A stretch of 64,000 nt of DNA from Lepisosteus oculatus (Eukaryota; Chordata; Actinopteri; Semionotiformes; Lepisosteidae), in the NCBI RefSeq assembly GCF_040954835.1, contig NC_090703.1, forward strand, positions 8,799,001-8,863,000. The letters run 5' to 3'. The translations under genes and the position numbers were made by a program. This document shows positions 13,041 through 26,276 of the stretch, piece by piece. The notes below the pieces were generated by a model that saw only the letters and a program-made list of their open reading frames with translations, was not told the DNA's origin and searched no databases. How positions within the stretch are numbered: the first letter of the stretch is position 1; every line of letters begins with the position of its first letter.

Positions 13041-15469
13041 CTGGAAGAAGGTAAATTAGAAATATTAGATACAGAAAGGGAGAGGAGAGAGAGGAAAATA
13101 ACCACATGAATGCCTTTCCTTTTTGTTTGTGTTTTTATTGGTGTTTGGGGGGGGTTGAAGAGTCGTGAGAAGATCATGCTGCAAATAACCTATCACATGT
13201 TCTTTTCCTACCAACGTTTTTCAGCAGCTTGGAATTCCTAGGAATATGGAATTGGAAATGGAGAGCCTTTCACAGACCAGTTTGGGAATGAAGACCATGG
13301 TAAAGTATTACTGCATCCAGAAACCGAAGAATGTGGAGAGCTTCTGCGTTCTCCAAAACAAAGTGCAGAATGTACACTAGTGCCTAGACTACATAATCCT
13401 GTTTCATTTGCTGATTTAAAACAGCTGTTAAACGTTTTATTTTTATTTTTTACCAGTTGCTTTATTGTGGATGCTATATCTCGGGCCCCCCAGCACTCTC
13501 TCCCTCCCGCTCCGGATATGAGCAGCTGCTGATGTTCTTCATCCAGCCGGAGGACAGGACAGCAGGCAGGCCCTGCTCACAGGGACATACAGTACTGCCG
13601 CATGGGCAGAAACACAGGACTCAGGGGATACAACTAGGGCTCCTCGTGATCCCTTTATTAGCTCTAGAACTGAGCTGTAGGTTGCGTGTTATGCAGTCAT
13701 CACATCACAAAACTGGCATCCCAGGATGGCTGTGCTCTTATTTTCAGTGTGCATTGCATGTTAATCATGTAACAGGAATTGTAGAGAACCTGGAGAGAGA
13801 CTGAGATACCTTTTCTCCTGTTTGTTGAGATTCACAGAGTTGCACAGGAACACCTGGTTTTTTTTTTGAGTGGTTGACCGTGAAGTTTACGCCACCCATC
13901 TAATACCAGGGGTTTTCACATATTACACTGTGCAGGGCCCTGATTTCCCCCGTGTGAATACTGTAGGCAAACAGCCCATCCATTGTTACCACTGAAAATA
14001 CAAACATTAATGATAATGTGATTTACTTGAAGTGAAGGGCCTTATTGGAAACAAAACGGCAGGAGAAAAGGTAAGACCAAGAACACAGATACAAGTTCAG
14101 GTTATAAGGAGGAAAAATAGTTTTAAAAATAATTGGAGCCTGAGAAAAATATGCAAAAATCGCTAGCCAAGCATTGTAATCTTTCAGCTGTGTGGAGTAG
14201 AAGGTGAAAGGTTCCGTACTTGCTCAGTCTAAGAGCAGTTTACTTCAGTGTCATTTATTATCTGCTTCGAAGATAAACTTCAGTATAAGCTTTCTTCTTG
14301 ACTTTCTGGCTTCAGACTGAACTCCTTCAAATTCTAAATTGAACGAAAACAAGGCAACTATTCCACAGACCCACTAAACCTTAACTCAACCAGAACCCCG
14401 TGACAGTATTTACGACCTGTCAGCGTGACAGAGTTGAAACGTAGCTGAGCACACGTCATTAATAGCCCTAATTCGTGCTGTACTCATGCAAAAATTCAAG
14501 CCACATGTGAAGCAAAATCTCAGTAATATAGTATAGCATGTTCAAAAAAGTGCATTACATATTCCCATATCACTTCAGAAAACCTGGAAGTCACATTAGC
14601 TACGTTAATGATTATAGTTCTCAGAACCGTTTCTTGTTGTGTAAAAGACGTAAGAAAAAAAATGTTTGTTGTAAAACAGCCTTTTCAGATGTATTTAAGA
14701 GACATCCAAAAACACTCAGCAATGAAAAGGATGAACCCATTCTTATATTCATTATCTCCCTTGCTTTTCTACAGTTTTGTGAGATTTTGTGTCTATATCC
14801 ACATACTGTATGTGCTCAAAATTGTGAATGTACATGTTCCAGATCCACAGATAGAGCATTCTGGGCTTGACTTTTTCCACAAACTGCACAACAGCTTACT
14901 GAGACTTTTTTTTCCATAAATAGTACAAAGCCATTTTTAGATTTCCTTTAATAATACAATTTGAAACATTACATGCTATCCATTTAACCATCTTGGCTTT
15001 CTAACACTCTGGGCTGAGCATTTTTTTTTGTTTTAAAAATAGCACATATAATAGTATATAACTATATTGGCGTTGCTTAATGCCATTACACATCAACTCT
15101 TCTCAGGCGTTTGGTCATATATATAGGATTATACCATCCCCAATATAGGGCTTCAACAACTACCTGGTTTATTTTTATCCTCATATTAAGGGAGTTATCT
15201 CCTTAAAGGGTGCCAAAATTATCCAGCAAAACGCTGACAATGAAAAATGAAAGGTCTCTGACGGTTATTATAAGCAATCTGCCTGCATTGTGTGCGGTGG
15301 GATTGCTGTGCTTGCTAGAGGAACAGGGTGACCTTAGGGACACGGAAAGGAGAGTCATGCTGAAAGTCACGGGTGGATGTGGAGAGAGAAACGTCGGTGA
15401 AGAACTGCGGGGGTGAGCACCAGTTGTCGATCATGCCTCGAGAAGAAACGAAAAGCACGTTAGCAATTA
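13041..15469. other. Noncoding stretch, no gene seen
   Basis: A GC-richer patch near 13480-13700 carries a 115-codon plus-strand frame (13457-13804) without recognisable features. The rest is AT-rich. Confidence 0.6.
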
Positions 15470-15822
15470 TCCACCCATGCTACAACTGCCTCATCCAATG
15501 CAGGTTCGCGGGGGAGCTAGAGCCTATCCTGGCAAGCAACGGGCCCAAGGCAGGATACACCCTGGATGGGACGCCAGTCTATCACAGGGCTCACACAGAC
15601 TCAAACACACTCACACCAGGGCCAGTTTTCCCAGAAGCGAATTAACCTGCCGCTATGTTTTTGGACTGTGAGAGGAAACCGGAGCACCTAGAGGAAAGCC
15701 ACATAAGCACGGGGAGAACATCCAAACTCCACACAGACAGCACTCCAGGCCCAGCATTGAACCCAGGACACCAGTGCCATGAGGCAGCAATGCTAACTAC
15801 TGCACCATCGTGCCACCTCTGT
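15470..15822 (-). mobile_element. tRNA-headed SINE-like repeat, near full length
   Basis: Read on the minus strand it begins GGTGGCACGATGGTGCAG (A-box-like), followed by GGGTTCAATGCT (degenerate B-box, complement of 15753-15763). A body with GGAGTTTGGATGTTCTCC, a segment complementary to TATGTTTTTGGACTG, and a tail matching the copies at 9.4 and 19.0 kb follow. It is the longest of three copies. Confidence 0.75.
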
Positions 15823-17589
15823 CTGTTAGCAATGATAAAATGTCTTACAGTACTGCATATGCTAACTGCATACAATGCAGGTCAAGAAGCCAGGGGCTTG
15901 TGTATGCACGTGCAGAGGCAGTTCTCCGTACCTCCTTAGAGACTTAAAACTGTAATGGAAAGTTCTGTGCCTGCCTGTCCAATTCAATTTTAAAGTAAAA
16001 AGCAAATATACCATCCTCTCATCTGGCATGGAAAGGAATGAGAAGCGTTGAACTCTGCCATCAACTTTGCTCTTGTTATCACTTATCTGTTTAAAGAGAA
16101 GAGGACGGTTTACACTGACTAAAGGGAGTCACAAGATTCCTGGATTGTTAGATATTTTACACTTGTGCCATATGCCTAGTTTGAAGCTGACATGTATTTC
16201 AATATTTATTTTTTAAGGGGACGAATAACAAGACTAATTCTGTGTTTCTGTCATGAACTGGGATTGTTGCAGTCATGTATTCTAAGGGATTTTAACACAG
16301 GGAGAGCTGAAGTACTGTACATGGAACTCAGTTAACACAAACTAGTTTAAAAATTTTAAAGAGAACCCTTGGGACGAAAGTAAACTGGAAACTTTTTGTT
16401 TACGGGATTAAAAAAACTCATGAATTCTTATCCATTCTACAAACTGAAGATGATCCGCATAGTTTTAAATCAATTTTAGCCAACAACGGTGATTTTGTGT
16501 AGTGTTTTTTTTTTGGCAGTGAAAACAACAGGTTCCTAAAATTCAGGAGTATGTAGTCTCACCTTTCTCCACATTACAGTTCTCAATGTTAATCACATTT
16601 CATTCTCACACCTCTTGGGAACAAATTAAGCAAGTCTGGGGCTTGATATTCTTGTAACCTTTTTGAATATATATATATATTTTTTTTTTCCACTGGACCT
16701 TATTTTAAAAAGTGAAGGAAATTCAAATCTGCTAGACAGCAAATAGAGAATGTTTAAGGGGAAATGTCATAAGGCAATTCTCCAGCTTGCTGCTAGAAGT
16801 CTCCAGTGCAACTGAAACTTGGCTGTAGCTACAAGGCCATGACCTGCACATGCTGGATGTATTCAAAAGCTGGTTCAATTGACAGTGAAAGTCTGATGCT
16901 GAAACTAAATTTATGAGGTGGCAAAAGCAAGTTTATTAGGAAATTGTATGTCAGTAACACACACACACACCTTCCTCTCCCTACCAATAAAGAAAAGCAT
17001 ATGGATATACTCTGTAGGCTACAATGAGCTTCTAAGGTAAATTGCAGTACCTGTGGAGCAGACAGTTGAGCAGAGAAGCTCTCTGGGGAGAACTCAGTAG
17101 ATAGGAAGGCTGAGGCGATGATCACAGATTGGTTAGAAAGGTTGCATTCGTCCCACTTTTACTTGCTGTCTATGCAAGCAGGGACTTGATGGCTTGGAAA
17201 AGAAACTACCTGGCATGGTCATTAACTTCTTCCACAACTGTGACTTCTTTTCTCTGCAATCCAAAGAAAAAAAAAAGCACTAAAACCAACCAAATAAAAA
17301 AAAAAACCAAGAGTTTCCCATTTATAGGATGCTTTACTTTTAAAATTGCAGAGACACCTCTGCCTTTAATACATATGGCAGGGCTGCCTCAGTCTTCATG
17401 TGGTGGATATTAAGAGCCTGGACATAGAAGTGTTAGTTCTAGATAAATAACTATTTTAAGAAATAAATCACATACAGTTGGAAATGTAAGCATAGTTACA
17501 CTTTAGGCTAAGTTAGAATATTCCCAAGAAGTTCTGAACTACATTTATCTAACATGATTCAGTATTAAGGGCCATGCAATCATTTTTTA
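15823..17589. other. Noncoding stretch, no gene seen
   Basis: AT-rich, with a short (AT)n tract near 16668-16680 and a (CA)n tract near 16957-16969. No family-like frame. Confidence 0.65.
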
Positions 17590-19020
17590 CAGTGCCTTGC
17601 AAAAGTATCTGGACCCTTCTTATAGTGTCCCATTTTGTGACATTACAAAATAATACATACACGTTTTTTAAACCTAATATTTTATTTAAAACCCGAATGC
17701 TCAAACCAAAGACTTGTAAGTGCAACTTAAGCCTAAGTAAATATCAACAAAAAAAAATAGCAAAAACCTTGGCTATGTATTAAGATCCCTGAACTCATTA
17801 TTTGGTTGAAGCATCTTTGGCAGCAATTACAGCCCCAAGTCTTTTAGGGTACATCTCTACCAGCTGGGTGCGATTTGTGCCCATTATTTTTGGCACATTT
17901 GCTCACGCTCTCTCAAGTTGCTTGGAAATCACCTACGAACAGCAGTTTTCAAGTCTTTCCAAAGACCCTCAATAGGATTCAAGTCATGACTTTGACAGGG
18001 CTACTCAAGAACATTCACTTTCTTCTCTGGGCCTGCTGAAAGGTTAAAGTTCTGTCCCAGTTTTAGGCCTGAAGCAGGTTTCCTCTGCCATAAGCCAGTG
18101 CCTTTATTTCCCTGCTGATAAGAAGCAGAACTATAACATCATACTACTACTACCATACCTGACAGCAGGAATGATGTTGACTGAGTGATGCACTATGTTG
18201 GGTTTGCCTTAGACTTAACGCTTTTCATTTTGAGCATAAAGTTCAATTTGTTTCTTGTCTGACCACAAAACCTTTTGCCATATGTTCGCTGTATCAATTA
18301 AATGCTTTGTCGCAAACCCCATGTGGGATTTGAGATGGTTTTTCCACTCTGCCATTCAGGCCAGCTTCGAGGAATGGCTGAGATATTGTTCACTCGTTCA
18401 CATATTCTCCTATCTCGACAGTGAGCTCGGCAGCTCTTTCAGTCATCCCTGCCCTCACTGTGGCATTCCTAATGAATGTTACCTTTTTCCCAGCAACTAA
18501 GTTTGGAGAAACAGCTTAATCAAGGCAGTGACTGGGTGCCTTTCCCTTCTTAATGACCAATTCACATTGCTCAAAGACATATTAAGGGTTATTGAAATGT
18601 TTTTATACCCTTCTCCTGATCTGCGCCTTTATACAATTCAGGTTTGGAAGCTCTGCTTCATGGTTTTTCATGGTTGAATCTTTGATTGAAATTCATTACC
18701 TGACTGAGGGACCTTACAGAGACAGACGTATTTATCCTGAAATCACCTGAAACTCTATTACTGCACATGGACTCAACTAATTGTTTGGTTCATTAAGGTA
18801 ATTTTGTGCACTGAAATTGATTTAGATTTGCCACAGCGAAAGCGTCGAATACTTATGCAATCATGACTTTTTTTCTTTCATATTAATTATTTATGTACTT
18901 CTTATTTGTTTTTTACTATTGATGTGTTGATTAGGTTGTGTATATAACAAATATTAATTGCTACTTAAAACTGACATGACTGCAAGCTTTACAGAGGCTG
19001 AATACTTTTGCAAGGCACTG
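17590..19020 (-). mobile_element. Tc1/mariner-like DNA transposon, decayed, both ends present
   Basis: The ends are perfect 19-bp inverted repeats: CAGTGCCTTGCAAAAGTAT at the left and its complement at the right. A TA dinucleotide flanks the left end (17588-17589); the right flank is TG, presumably a mutated TA. The element is about 1.43 kb. On the minus strand the left third encodes a Tc1-type transposase C-terminus (complement of TTTGGCAGCAATTACAGCC, i.e. ...AVIAAKDAS), with stops and frameshifts. The same family is at 26277-27540 in the opposite orientation. Non-functional. Confidence 0.88.
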
Positions 19021-19030
19021 TGTTTCCCTT

Positions 19031-19298
19031 GGGTGGCATGGTGGCACAGTGGTTAAGCATTGGTGCCTCGCCACACTGGCGCTCTGGGATCTCCAGATTT
19101 CTGGAGCGCCATCTGCATGCATCCCAGTGCTTCTGGGAAAATTGTCCCTGGTGTGAGTGTGTTTGTGTGCGTCTGCCCTGTGATTGACTGGAATCCTGTC
19201 CAGGGTGTACCCTGATTTGCACCCGTTGCTTGTCAGGATGGGCTCAGGCTCCCCTGCAACCCTGAACTGGATGAAGCAATTAGAAAATGGATGGATGT
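19031..19298 (+). mobile_element. tRNA-headed SINE-like repeat, internally deleted
   Basis: It starts GGTGGCATGGTGGCACAGTG (A-box-like) and ends with AGAAAATGGATGGATG. It matches the minus-strand element at 15470-15822 but lacks that element's middle part (the TTTTTGGACTG segment). It lies only 10 bp right of the Tc1-like element. Confidence 0.75.
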
Positions 19299-19329
19299 CA
19301 TTCACTTACAAAATTAGTCCATTTTTAGT

Positions 19330-19405
19330 AGTATCATCCAGGTGGGGGCTACACATTGGTGGGAGTGTCCAGAAAAGTGCTATAGAAATATAAGGAATTA
19401 TTATT
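19330..19405 (+). mobile_element. Short LINE/SINE 3' tail fragment
   Basis: ATCATCCAGGTGGGGGCTAC, then AAGTGCTATAGAAATATAAG and a TTATT-rich end. It corresponds to the tail at 36785-36905 and resembles L2-type 3' ends (GCGCTATATAA followed by ATT repeats). Confidence 0.6.
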
Positions 19406-20554
19406 TGTTATTGTTATTGATATTAATATTATTATATGCTATGAGTAGGTGATTTATTTCATTTATGAGTTATTTAAAAAATATAATTGCCGGGATGAAG
19501 AACATTTGGAAAACTGTTAAAGAGTATTTCTCCTCTAACATTTCCTAGATTTCCTAGTGCTTCCGTTGCCTTTGAAATCGGATTTCTTGACCAAAAGCTC
19601 CGCTTACGTAAACTCTGAATGAACACGTCTTTTGAGCTGTCGCTACATCCAGGCAAGACAGGCTGCTTTCAGGGGAGCAGAGAGAGTCACACCAAGGGTC
19701 ATGGTCAGTGAGCAGATGGGGGACCAAAGTTGCACTGAAGATTAATGACTACAGGAACGAAGTGGCTTGGAATGTGAACTTCACCACCTGAGACAGCCTT
19801 TGAACAATGAACCCTTGGAAGCCGTCCAACACTTAACCTACCAAGCTCTAGTGGGAGAAAGGTACAGTAGATGACTTAATGTATAAAGGGCTGAAGCAGT
19901 GACTGAAAGGAATTGAATTACACTCAGTCCCCTAACCCAGGCGACAAATACAAAATAAATCCTATTCAAATCAAATGTAAATAATCGCAGTAAATGCACT
20001 CTGGATTCTTAAAAAATGCCCCCCTTGAGAACATAAACAACAAGATATGCTTTTTAATATATTTTTTTCCTTTCTTATATTTTGCTCAAAGGGACATTTT
20101 GAAATCAGAAATATATACCCACTAGTTGTGGATGCTAGGGCTGTTAATAATAAGAAGGACGCAATGTTGTAGTGTCTTAGACGGCCTCTTGTATTAGACA
20201 CAGACACACCGTATCCACTGCTGTGTTTACAGACTGGTAAGCTGTGACAGTGATCACACACTTAACATAATATGACTAAACATTTGGCTAGTACTCAGAG
20301 AACTGAGGACTGTTTCTCTCCAGTTTCATTCAGATAAAACCAAACCCAAGGAAGAGGCCCCAGTAGTCACTCAGTCACTCAGAACACACCTTCATTAAAT
20401 AACGTGTCAGTAGAAAAGCCCTATTATTTCATTTTTTTCTGCTGAAATGGACAAGTGATTTGTTTAGCCATCTCAATTGCTGTTTCTCAAAGCTGTTTGT
20501 AAATTGGTAAACGTGTGTTTTGGAACATGCATTCTTATAAACATTCAAAGAGAC

Positions 20555-20690
20555 AAAAAGCAGCAGAGTGGAGGAGTGGCTTGGGCTATGGACTTGAGCT
20601 GGCAGGTTGGTGCTCTGATTGACCCAGTGATAAGCTCAGCTGTATTAATGGGTGTACATGTAAGATTCGTTTCTCATCTTGATAAATAAT
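20555..20690 (+). mobile_element. tRNA-derived SINE fragment
   Basis: GGAGTGGCTTGGGCTATGGA resembles a tRNA 5' half, and the downstream words AGCTGTATTAATGGGTG match a fish SINE body. Degenerate; moderate certainty. Confidence 0.4.
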
Positions 20691-21169
20691 AGTAACGTAA
20701 TTATTAACTAAAATGTTGATGTCTCATAATTCAATGCAGTTGTGATCATACCAGGTACTGAGAAAGCAGACAAATCTTCTGTTTTGAAACCCAGCTCTCA
20801 CAGAGTGCATTTTGCAAAGGCCTTGATTTAGTCCCTATACAAAACACATGAAACCACTTTCAAAAATGAGTTAAGATGTAACCCTGGTGATGCACTGCAT
20901 CAAACAACAAAAAGGTGCACAGATTGTTTTACCATGGGCAAAAAGTAGACTAAGCTAGGGATACAATTTGCTAATTTTTTTTTTTTAATTTATGATTTGC
21001 TTCTAAACTTTCCGATAAAGCTTTATGACACTCCCAGGGCTGAGAATATGTTTTGTAACAAAAGCAATTGAAATGTTTAATGGATACATGCTTTTTAATG
21101 GCAAAACAGGTGTTTTCCTAACATTTGTTAAATATCCTTATCTTTCATCTGAATCAAGGTCGCATGAAA

Positions 21170-21214
21170 ATGTACTTCAAATGTGCTACAAAAAGTGCTA
21201 CAAAAATGTGCTTC
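21170..21214. repeat. Short imperfect tandem repeat
   Basis: The unit (A)TGTGCTACAAAAA recurs three to four times with substitutions (TGTACTTCAA, TGTGCTACAAAAA, GTGCTACAAAAA, TGTGCTTC). Confidence 0.7.
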
Positions 21215-22316
21215 AGGCATTTATTTGTACCAGGTTATATTTTCTGCACTAGTTGTGGATGTTGTGTATTGACTGAACACTTACAATTGTTTCTGTTTAA
21301 CATTTCGTGTTAATACACAATGCTAAAGATACAGTAATAGCGTTCATATAATAATAAAAATAATAAGAAGAAAAGTTTGCCTTTCCCCTCAAAAAGCGGT
21401 TCTCTAAGGATTGCTAAATGTGAGTAGTCCATGTGTTGTACAGGTTCAGTTCTGTGAGTTAAGTTGCAGAGATTTTTTTTTCTTTTAGCCTGGGGATTCG
21501 CACTGGGTAAAAGGCTCATTTCCTCATCAAACACGAAGCGAGTGATTTGGAATATTTATGAGGATAAGAATTTAAGTTAAACATTTAACAAAAAGCATCC
21601 GATTAAAATTAAACAGCACAAAGAGTTAAATTCCCTGCGGGTAACCCAGGATAAAAATTAAACCGAGAACTCTGAGGTTGAGTTCAACAGCTAATTCAAT
21701 GAAAGAATTCTGAAATTGTAAATGCAAAATAACCTTAACGTCTGTACACCGAAATTCCGAGCGCTTTCTAATGTATTGGTTACCGGGAAAGGGCAGCTCT
21801 ACTTAGCTATGCAAGAATAAAAAGTGTAATGCATTTATTGTAAATAACTTATACTACTTTTTTAAAAAAACGTTAGGGGTTTTCTATAATTTCGCCGATT
21901 TTTTTTATTTACGTATTTTAGAATGCCCTAACATAAATATTCTTAATAATGTACGAAGACAGCGACTCCCAGTTGTTAGCGTTTTTGTTAGAAAATGAAA
22001 CTGAAAATTAAAAGGGAAGGCAATTACACATAACACCAGCTTTATTTGTGCTGTGCCTTTTGCTTTTGATATTTTAGTTGCTCCTGGACTGTCGTCCAGT
22101 TTTAAACTACTTGTTCTTGGAGGTTAATGCTACAAAGTCTGCGGAGTTTTTTGTGATGTCTAAAAGAATTAGGACAATGAAAAATAAATAACGTTAACCA
22201 AAAAAAATATGACCGATATTCACTGTGTCTGCAATCTCCCGTTTCGTCTGTTCACTGCACATTTTGCTTCACGTTCTCATCGCTAAAACCCAGTGCGTCC
22301 CTTGTGTCAAGTGTAT

Positions 22317-22399
22317 GGAACAAGTAATAGGTTTATTCCATGCTGAAAGGAGAAGAAAGAAAACACAACGTTTCAGCTGTGGAGTCTTCTTCGGGTGTA
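22317..22399 (+). repeat. Unclassified dispersed repeat, copy 2
   Basis: It matches copy 1 (2839-2985) from the AACAAGTAATAGG core through ACAACGTTTCAGCTGTGGAG. The left GGTGGGTAGCTG part is absent. Confidence 0.8.
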
Positions 22400-22440
22400 A
22401 TTCTAGAAAAAAGTTAGGGACCAATTACAGTATCTATTAC

Positions 22441-22484
22441 TACCAAAGGGCTCGATGGGCCCAATGGCCTCCACTTGTTTGACA
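22441..22484 (+). mobile_element. Non-LTR retrotransposon 3' end scrap
   Basis: CTCGATGGGCCCAATGGCCT followed by CCACTTGTTTG is the terminal word of the LINE family seen at 38460-39480 (there as its complement, GGAGGCCATTTGGCCCAG). Confidence 0.6.
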
Positions 22485-24289
22485 TCTTCTCTTACGCTCT
22501 CATGTTTCAGAAGGTTTGTCAGTTCCTGTGTAAAATAAGTACTGTATTCCTCTTGTTCAGATGTGGAAACTGCATCAAGCTCCACCTGACATTTAATCAT
22601 ACACCCTGAGGGACCGAGAGAATTCATCAAGCAGGGAGGAAAAAGTTCAGCAGCTTTATATCATTTGAAGACAAAGAAATTCTGCAGTGGCGAGGTTCCT
22701 AATTTATTACTGATCACTGAGGCTCTGTTATGACAGGGGAGTGCTTGATGGAGGCTAACAGACATCCGTGGAGAGTTTTCAATGTATTTCAGTGGTTCTG
22801 GATTTATTGATCGAATTCCTTTATGGACTCCGAGTGAGTGTTCGCGGGTCCTGCAATCTGCGACATTACAGGATGCTTTGCCCTGACAGTTACCTTTGGG
22901 GCTGGACCTGTTCACGTTGTCTTCCCGTCTTTTAAACTGGCCCTCACAGACACGTGTGTGCCCAGTTCAGTTAAACACCCTGAGTTAAATATCCCCTTCT
23001 CTCTATCTGGAAGTTCGCCTTTGTTAGGGTGTAACACAAGTTAAGGGGTTAAGGGGAAAAAGGGGAAAAGAATCTGATATAGGTACTTCAAGACTCGAAA
23101 TCTTCTTTCAGTCAGCAACTTTGGAAGTACATTGAGTTGATCTAACTATTTACAGACATGATTTATTCATTCCTTTTTTTCCCCCTTTCAAATAATTTTC
23201 TGCAGTACACAGATAAAACACTTCTCCTGGTAGAACTTGTAGAAACTTGGTAGAAAACTTGGTAGAAAATAAGCTTAAAACTTCCAGAACTATGTGTAGT
23301 TCTGTTGTGCCCAGGAGACATGAAAAAGGAGATTTTCAGACATAACCAATGGTACTTACAATTTTCTGAAGTAATTTATGATTTAGTATCCAAAGTGGTT
23401 TGTGACATACTGTAGTCTTTCATGCTAGGTGTTGGGCCCTTAGTTTGTTCACTTCTGTGCTGAAAGTCTTGCCCCTGCTATATTGATTTTCTCTATCAAT
23501 GAAAGAAAAGCACACCTCCGGGAACTACACAGGGCCTTTTTTAATTTATCACTACAGTATTTCCTTGCCTTGTGTACAGTGCCATAGCCTGTGGGCATCA
23601 TCTGTAACCCTCTCTTGCCTCAAATACAATCTGTATCTGCTTGTTTGGGTGTCGTTGACAAAATATACCAAAGAAGAATACAGTGTGGTATCTATCTCCG
23701 AAACTACACTATCTCTGCAAGGTACTGTATAAAGCATTAGGCATATCTGCACTGCGTAAGCTTAAAAGACAAGTGACACTTTGGCCAATATTAATGAGTG
23801 TGTGTGTCAGCTCTATAGACAGAGGGGAGAATTTCCTTAAGGGCTTTCTGCAGTTATTTAATCATTTTTTAAGCTTTATGGCAGTGTTTCAATTTAAATT
23901 TGGGAAATAAAAGCAATCACCCAAGATATCACAAGTATACTGATTGAACCACACTAAATATGTGTTTTGCATCCTTTATTACGCAACTGATTTCTTCTGG
24001 TATCTGCCCATCTAACATAGTAACAGAATTAAAGGTAATTATTGTTCATACTGCAACGTATTGTTTATACTTATTTAGTTATAAAATATTGAGCTTTAAT
24101 GTGTCAATTATGAATTATGATTTGTTCCTTCATTTTTGAAGAAGAATACCGATTTTTAAGCCACTCTGGGTCTGAGTTTAGTGAGTTAAATTGATGTTAT
24201 TCTATTAAACGCGATACATTTTTAAACAGCTGCAATTATTTTAAATTGTCAAGTTTATCACAAGATTTGCATTAGATAACTCTGGTTAG
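22485..24289. other. Noncoding stretch, no gene seen
   Basis: It contains a short tandem array at 23229-23270 (unit about ACTTGGTAGAAA, three units). Frames are short and featureless. Confidence 0.6.
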
Positions 24290-24530
24290 CTCAAAATAGC
24301 TCTACTTTAGTATGCTTCAAAAATACATTGACGTCAATTAGGGGCAACAGCATTTTCAAGCCCCACTGTAGGGGCTGAATGACAATAATTGAGAACCAGT
24401 TGTTAGCGCCTGTTACTCATAGGCATTAATGTAATTTATTACGGCATTTGATTTATTATAATGTTCCCGGAGTTGATGCAAATGGTTCTTACTAATATCT
24501 GGTGGCCTAGCATGAAGGTCCTCTGCAGCT
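24290..24530. promoter_or_regulatory. Candidate conserved noncoding element
   Basis: The block carries TGACGTCAATTA (CRE palindrome joined to a homeobox core), GACAATAATTGAG and GGCATTAATGTAATTTATT, with no repeat signature. Texture typical of developmental enhancers; not verified. Confidence 0.35.
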
Positions 24531-24919
24531 CTTACAGTTCTATTTCAATCTGTGAATTGCTAGGGCAAGCTGGTGTATGCTTTCTACTTGAGATTGTAAG
24601 GGTGATATGGAAATCATTATGACCTAGAGGTAAAATGGCATGAAAGAGGCTTTAAAGTATTGCCTTCCAAATGCAATTCTCGTATATTTAACACAGGAGC
24701 TAGCAGGCCCAGTATTTTGTTCACTACAGCAGCCTGCTGTGGAGGACAAAAAGAAAAGCAGGTGCGTACAGGGGTGCAGGACTGATCTGAGCATTAGAGA
24801 CAAAAATCACCCTTGAATAAATGGTGCGTCACACTTAGTAAGTGACTCACTCATGTTTGTATTGTCCCACTGTTTATTAGTCTGTTTATTGTCCAGTGTA
24901 GGAATGTCCTACATTGACA

Positions 24920-25215
24920 GGCCGAGGAGACCTGATCAGAGTGTCCAAATTCCTCAAAATCCTCATCCTTCGGAATGAAGGTAAAAGACAAACCAGGGGA
25001 CACAAGTGAAAACCGTGCAGAGGTGCATTTAAAATAGGGGGCACTCCTTTACCCAAAGAGTGGGAGAGGTGTGGAACAAGTTACCCAGCTGTGTTGTTGA
25101 AGCAGTTAACCAGGCTTCTTTCAAGAAACGGCTGGTTGAGAAAGAGATCCTTGGATCAGTTATCTACTAACTACCAGATGGGTCAGATTGTCTCTTCTCT
25201 TTTGTGATTCCAGAT
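24920..25215 (+). mobile_element. Non-LTR retrotransposon 3' fragment (ORF2 C-terminus relic)
   Basis: A broken plus-strand frame reads RRGDLIRVSKFLKIL, then after frame breaks pieces equivalent to the usual TRGH..., WNSLP-like and SFKNRL-like C-terminal motifs of a LINE ORF2. The end, CTACCAGATGGGTCAGAT, precedes where GGGCC-AATGGCC is expected. Same family as 38460-39480. Confidence 0.65.
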
Positions 25216-26276
25216 TAACACGCTGTTTCTCTAATATGTAACCTCCAAAATCATTAGTTAGAACTATAAATTAAAGATCACACAACCAGAAGCCTAATGG
25301 AATGCATCTCCTAGCAAATTAATGCATACAGACAAAATTTACTAGCTATTACTGTATGACTGCTGTCTACCTACCAGGCTTAATGCATCAGTATGCTGAT
25401 CTTTTAAATTTCAAAAGCATACATTACCTTACTTGCATTGTATTCATGTTGTAACATTGCTAGTGATTTAATGTAAAAGTTATTTAAAGTTGTGCTTTAA
25501 AATTTATGTTTCCTAAATAATTCCAGACAGTCATTGTAGGGCATAGAAAAGTCCCACTTTGTTCTGATGTTTTGCACAGTTAAATGTTGATTAATATTTG
25601 TTCATGATAGCCTGGTATTTGCTGGCTTCCTTGAAAAGTGTTGAATGCAAAGGTGCTTTAAAATCCCTATCTGAAAAAATCAATACAATGATTTAACATT
25701 GCGGCACTTAATTGAAACCTCAAACCCCATCCACACTTTGGTAAATGCATTTTTTTAAATATCAGAATCTACTTAATTATTTTCCCTGGCTCCTATATCA
25801 CAGGAACAGCAGTTGGACCAAACACAAACTGCATCCACCTGTCCACAGGAAACACACATGGGCTTGCATACATATGCTGGTATACATATGTATGCGTATT
25901 GCTAGTGACAACTGCATTGGGCCGAATGTGACACTCCATTTAGCCCTTTGGTAATACGTCTTTAATCACAGATGACGTTCTTGGTTTTTAAAAATCCATG
26001 GCCTTTAACAAGGCCTCAAGCCTAATTCTGAGCCTAGAATAGGCATCTATTATACAACTGGCTAGTCAGAACACACATAAAGTAGTTAATAATGTACTAG
26101 ATAATTAAAATCACATGGGGGGTTTATGGACTGGATCTGCCCCCATCAAATACAGAGCATGTGCCCAATATTTGTTGAGGTCTAACTTTAGAATGTAGCA
26201 CGGTGCCAACAAAAACATGAACAAATTTCTCTTAAAAAAGTGCTATGATAATTCTGTTGTTCTGTTACCTTTCATA
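25216..26276. other. Noncoding stretch, no gene seen
   Basis: AT-rich; nothing recognisable. Confidence 0.65.

Larger units (their letters stand above)
19406..22316. other. Noncoding stretch with SINE scrap, no gene seen
   Basis: AT-rich. It contains a tandem imperfect repeat at 21170-21214 and a SINE-like piece at 20555-20690. The remainder has no repeat or gene that I recognise. Confidence 0.6.
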
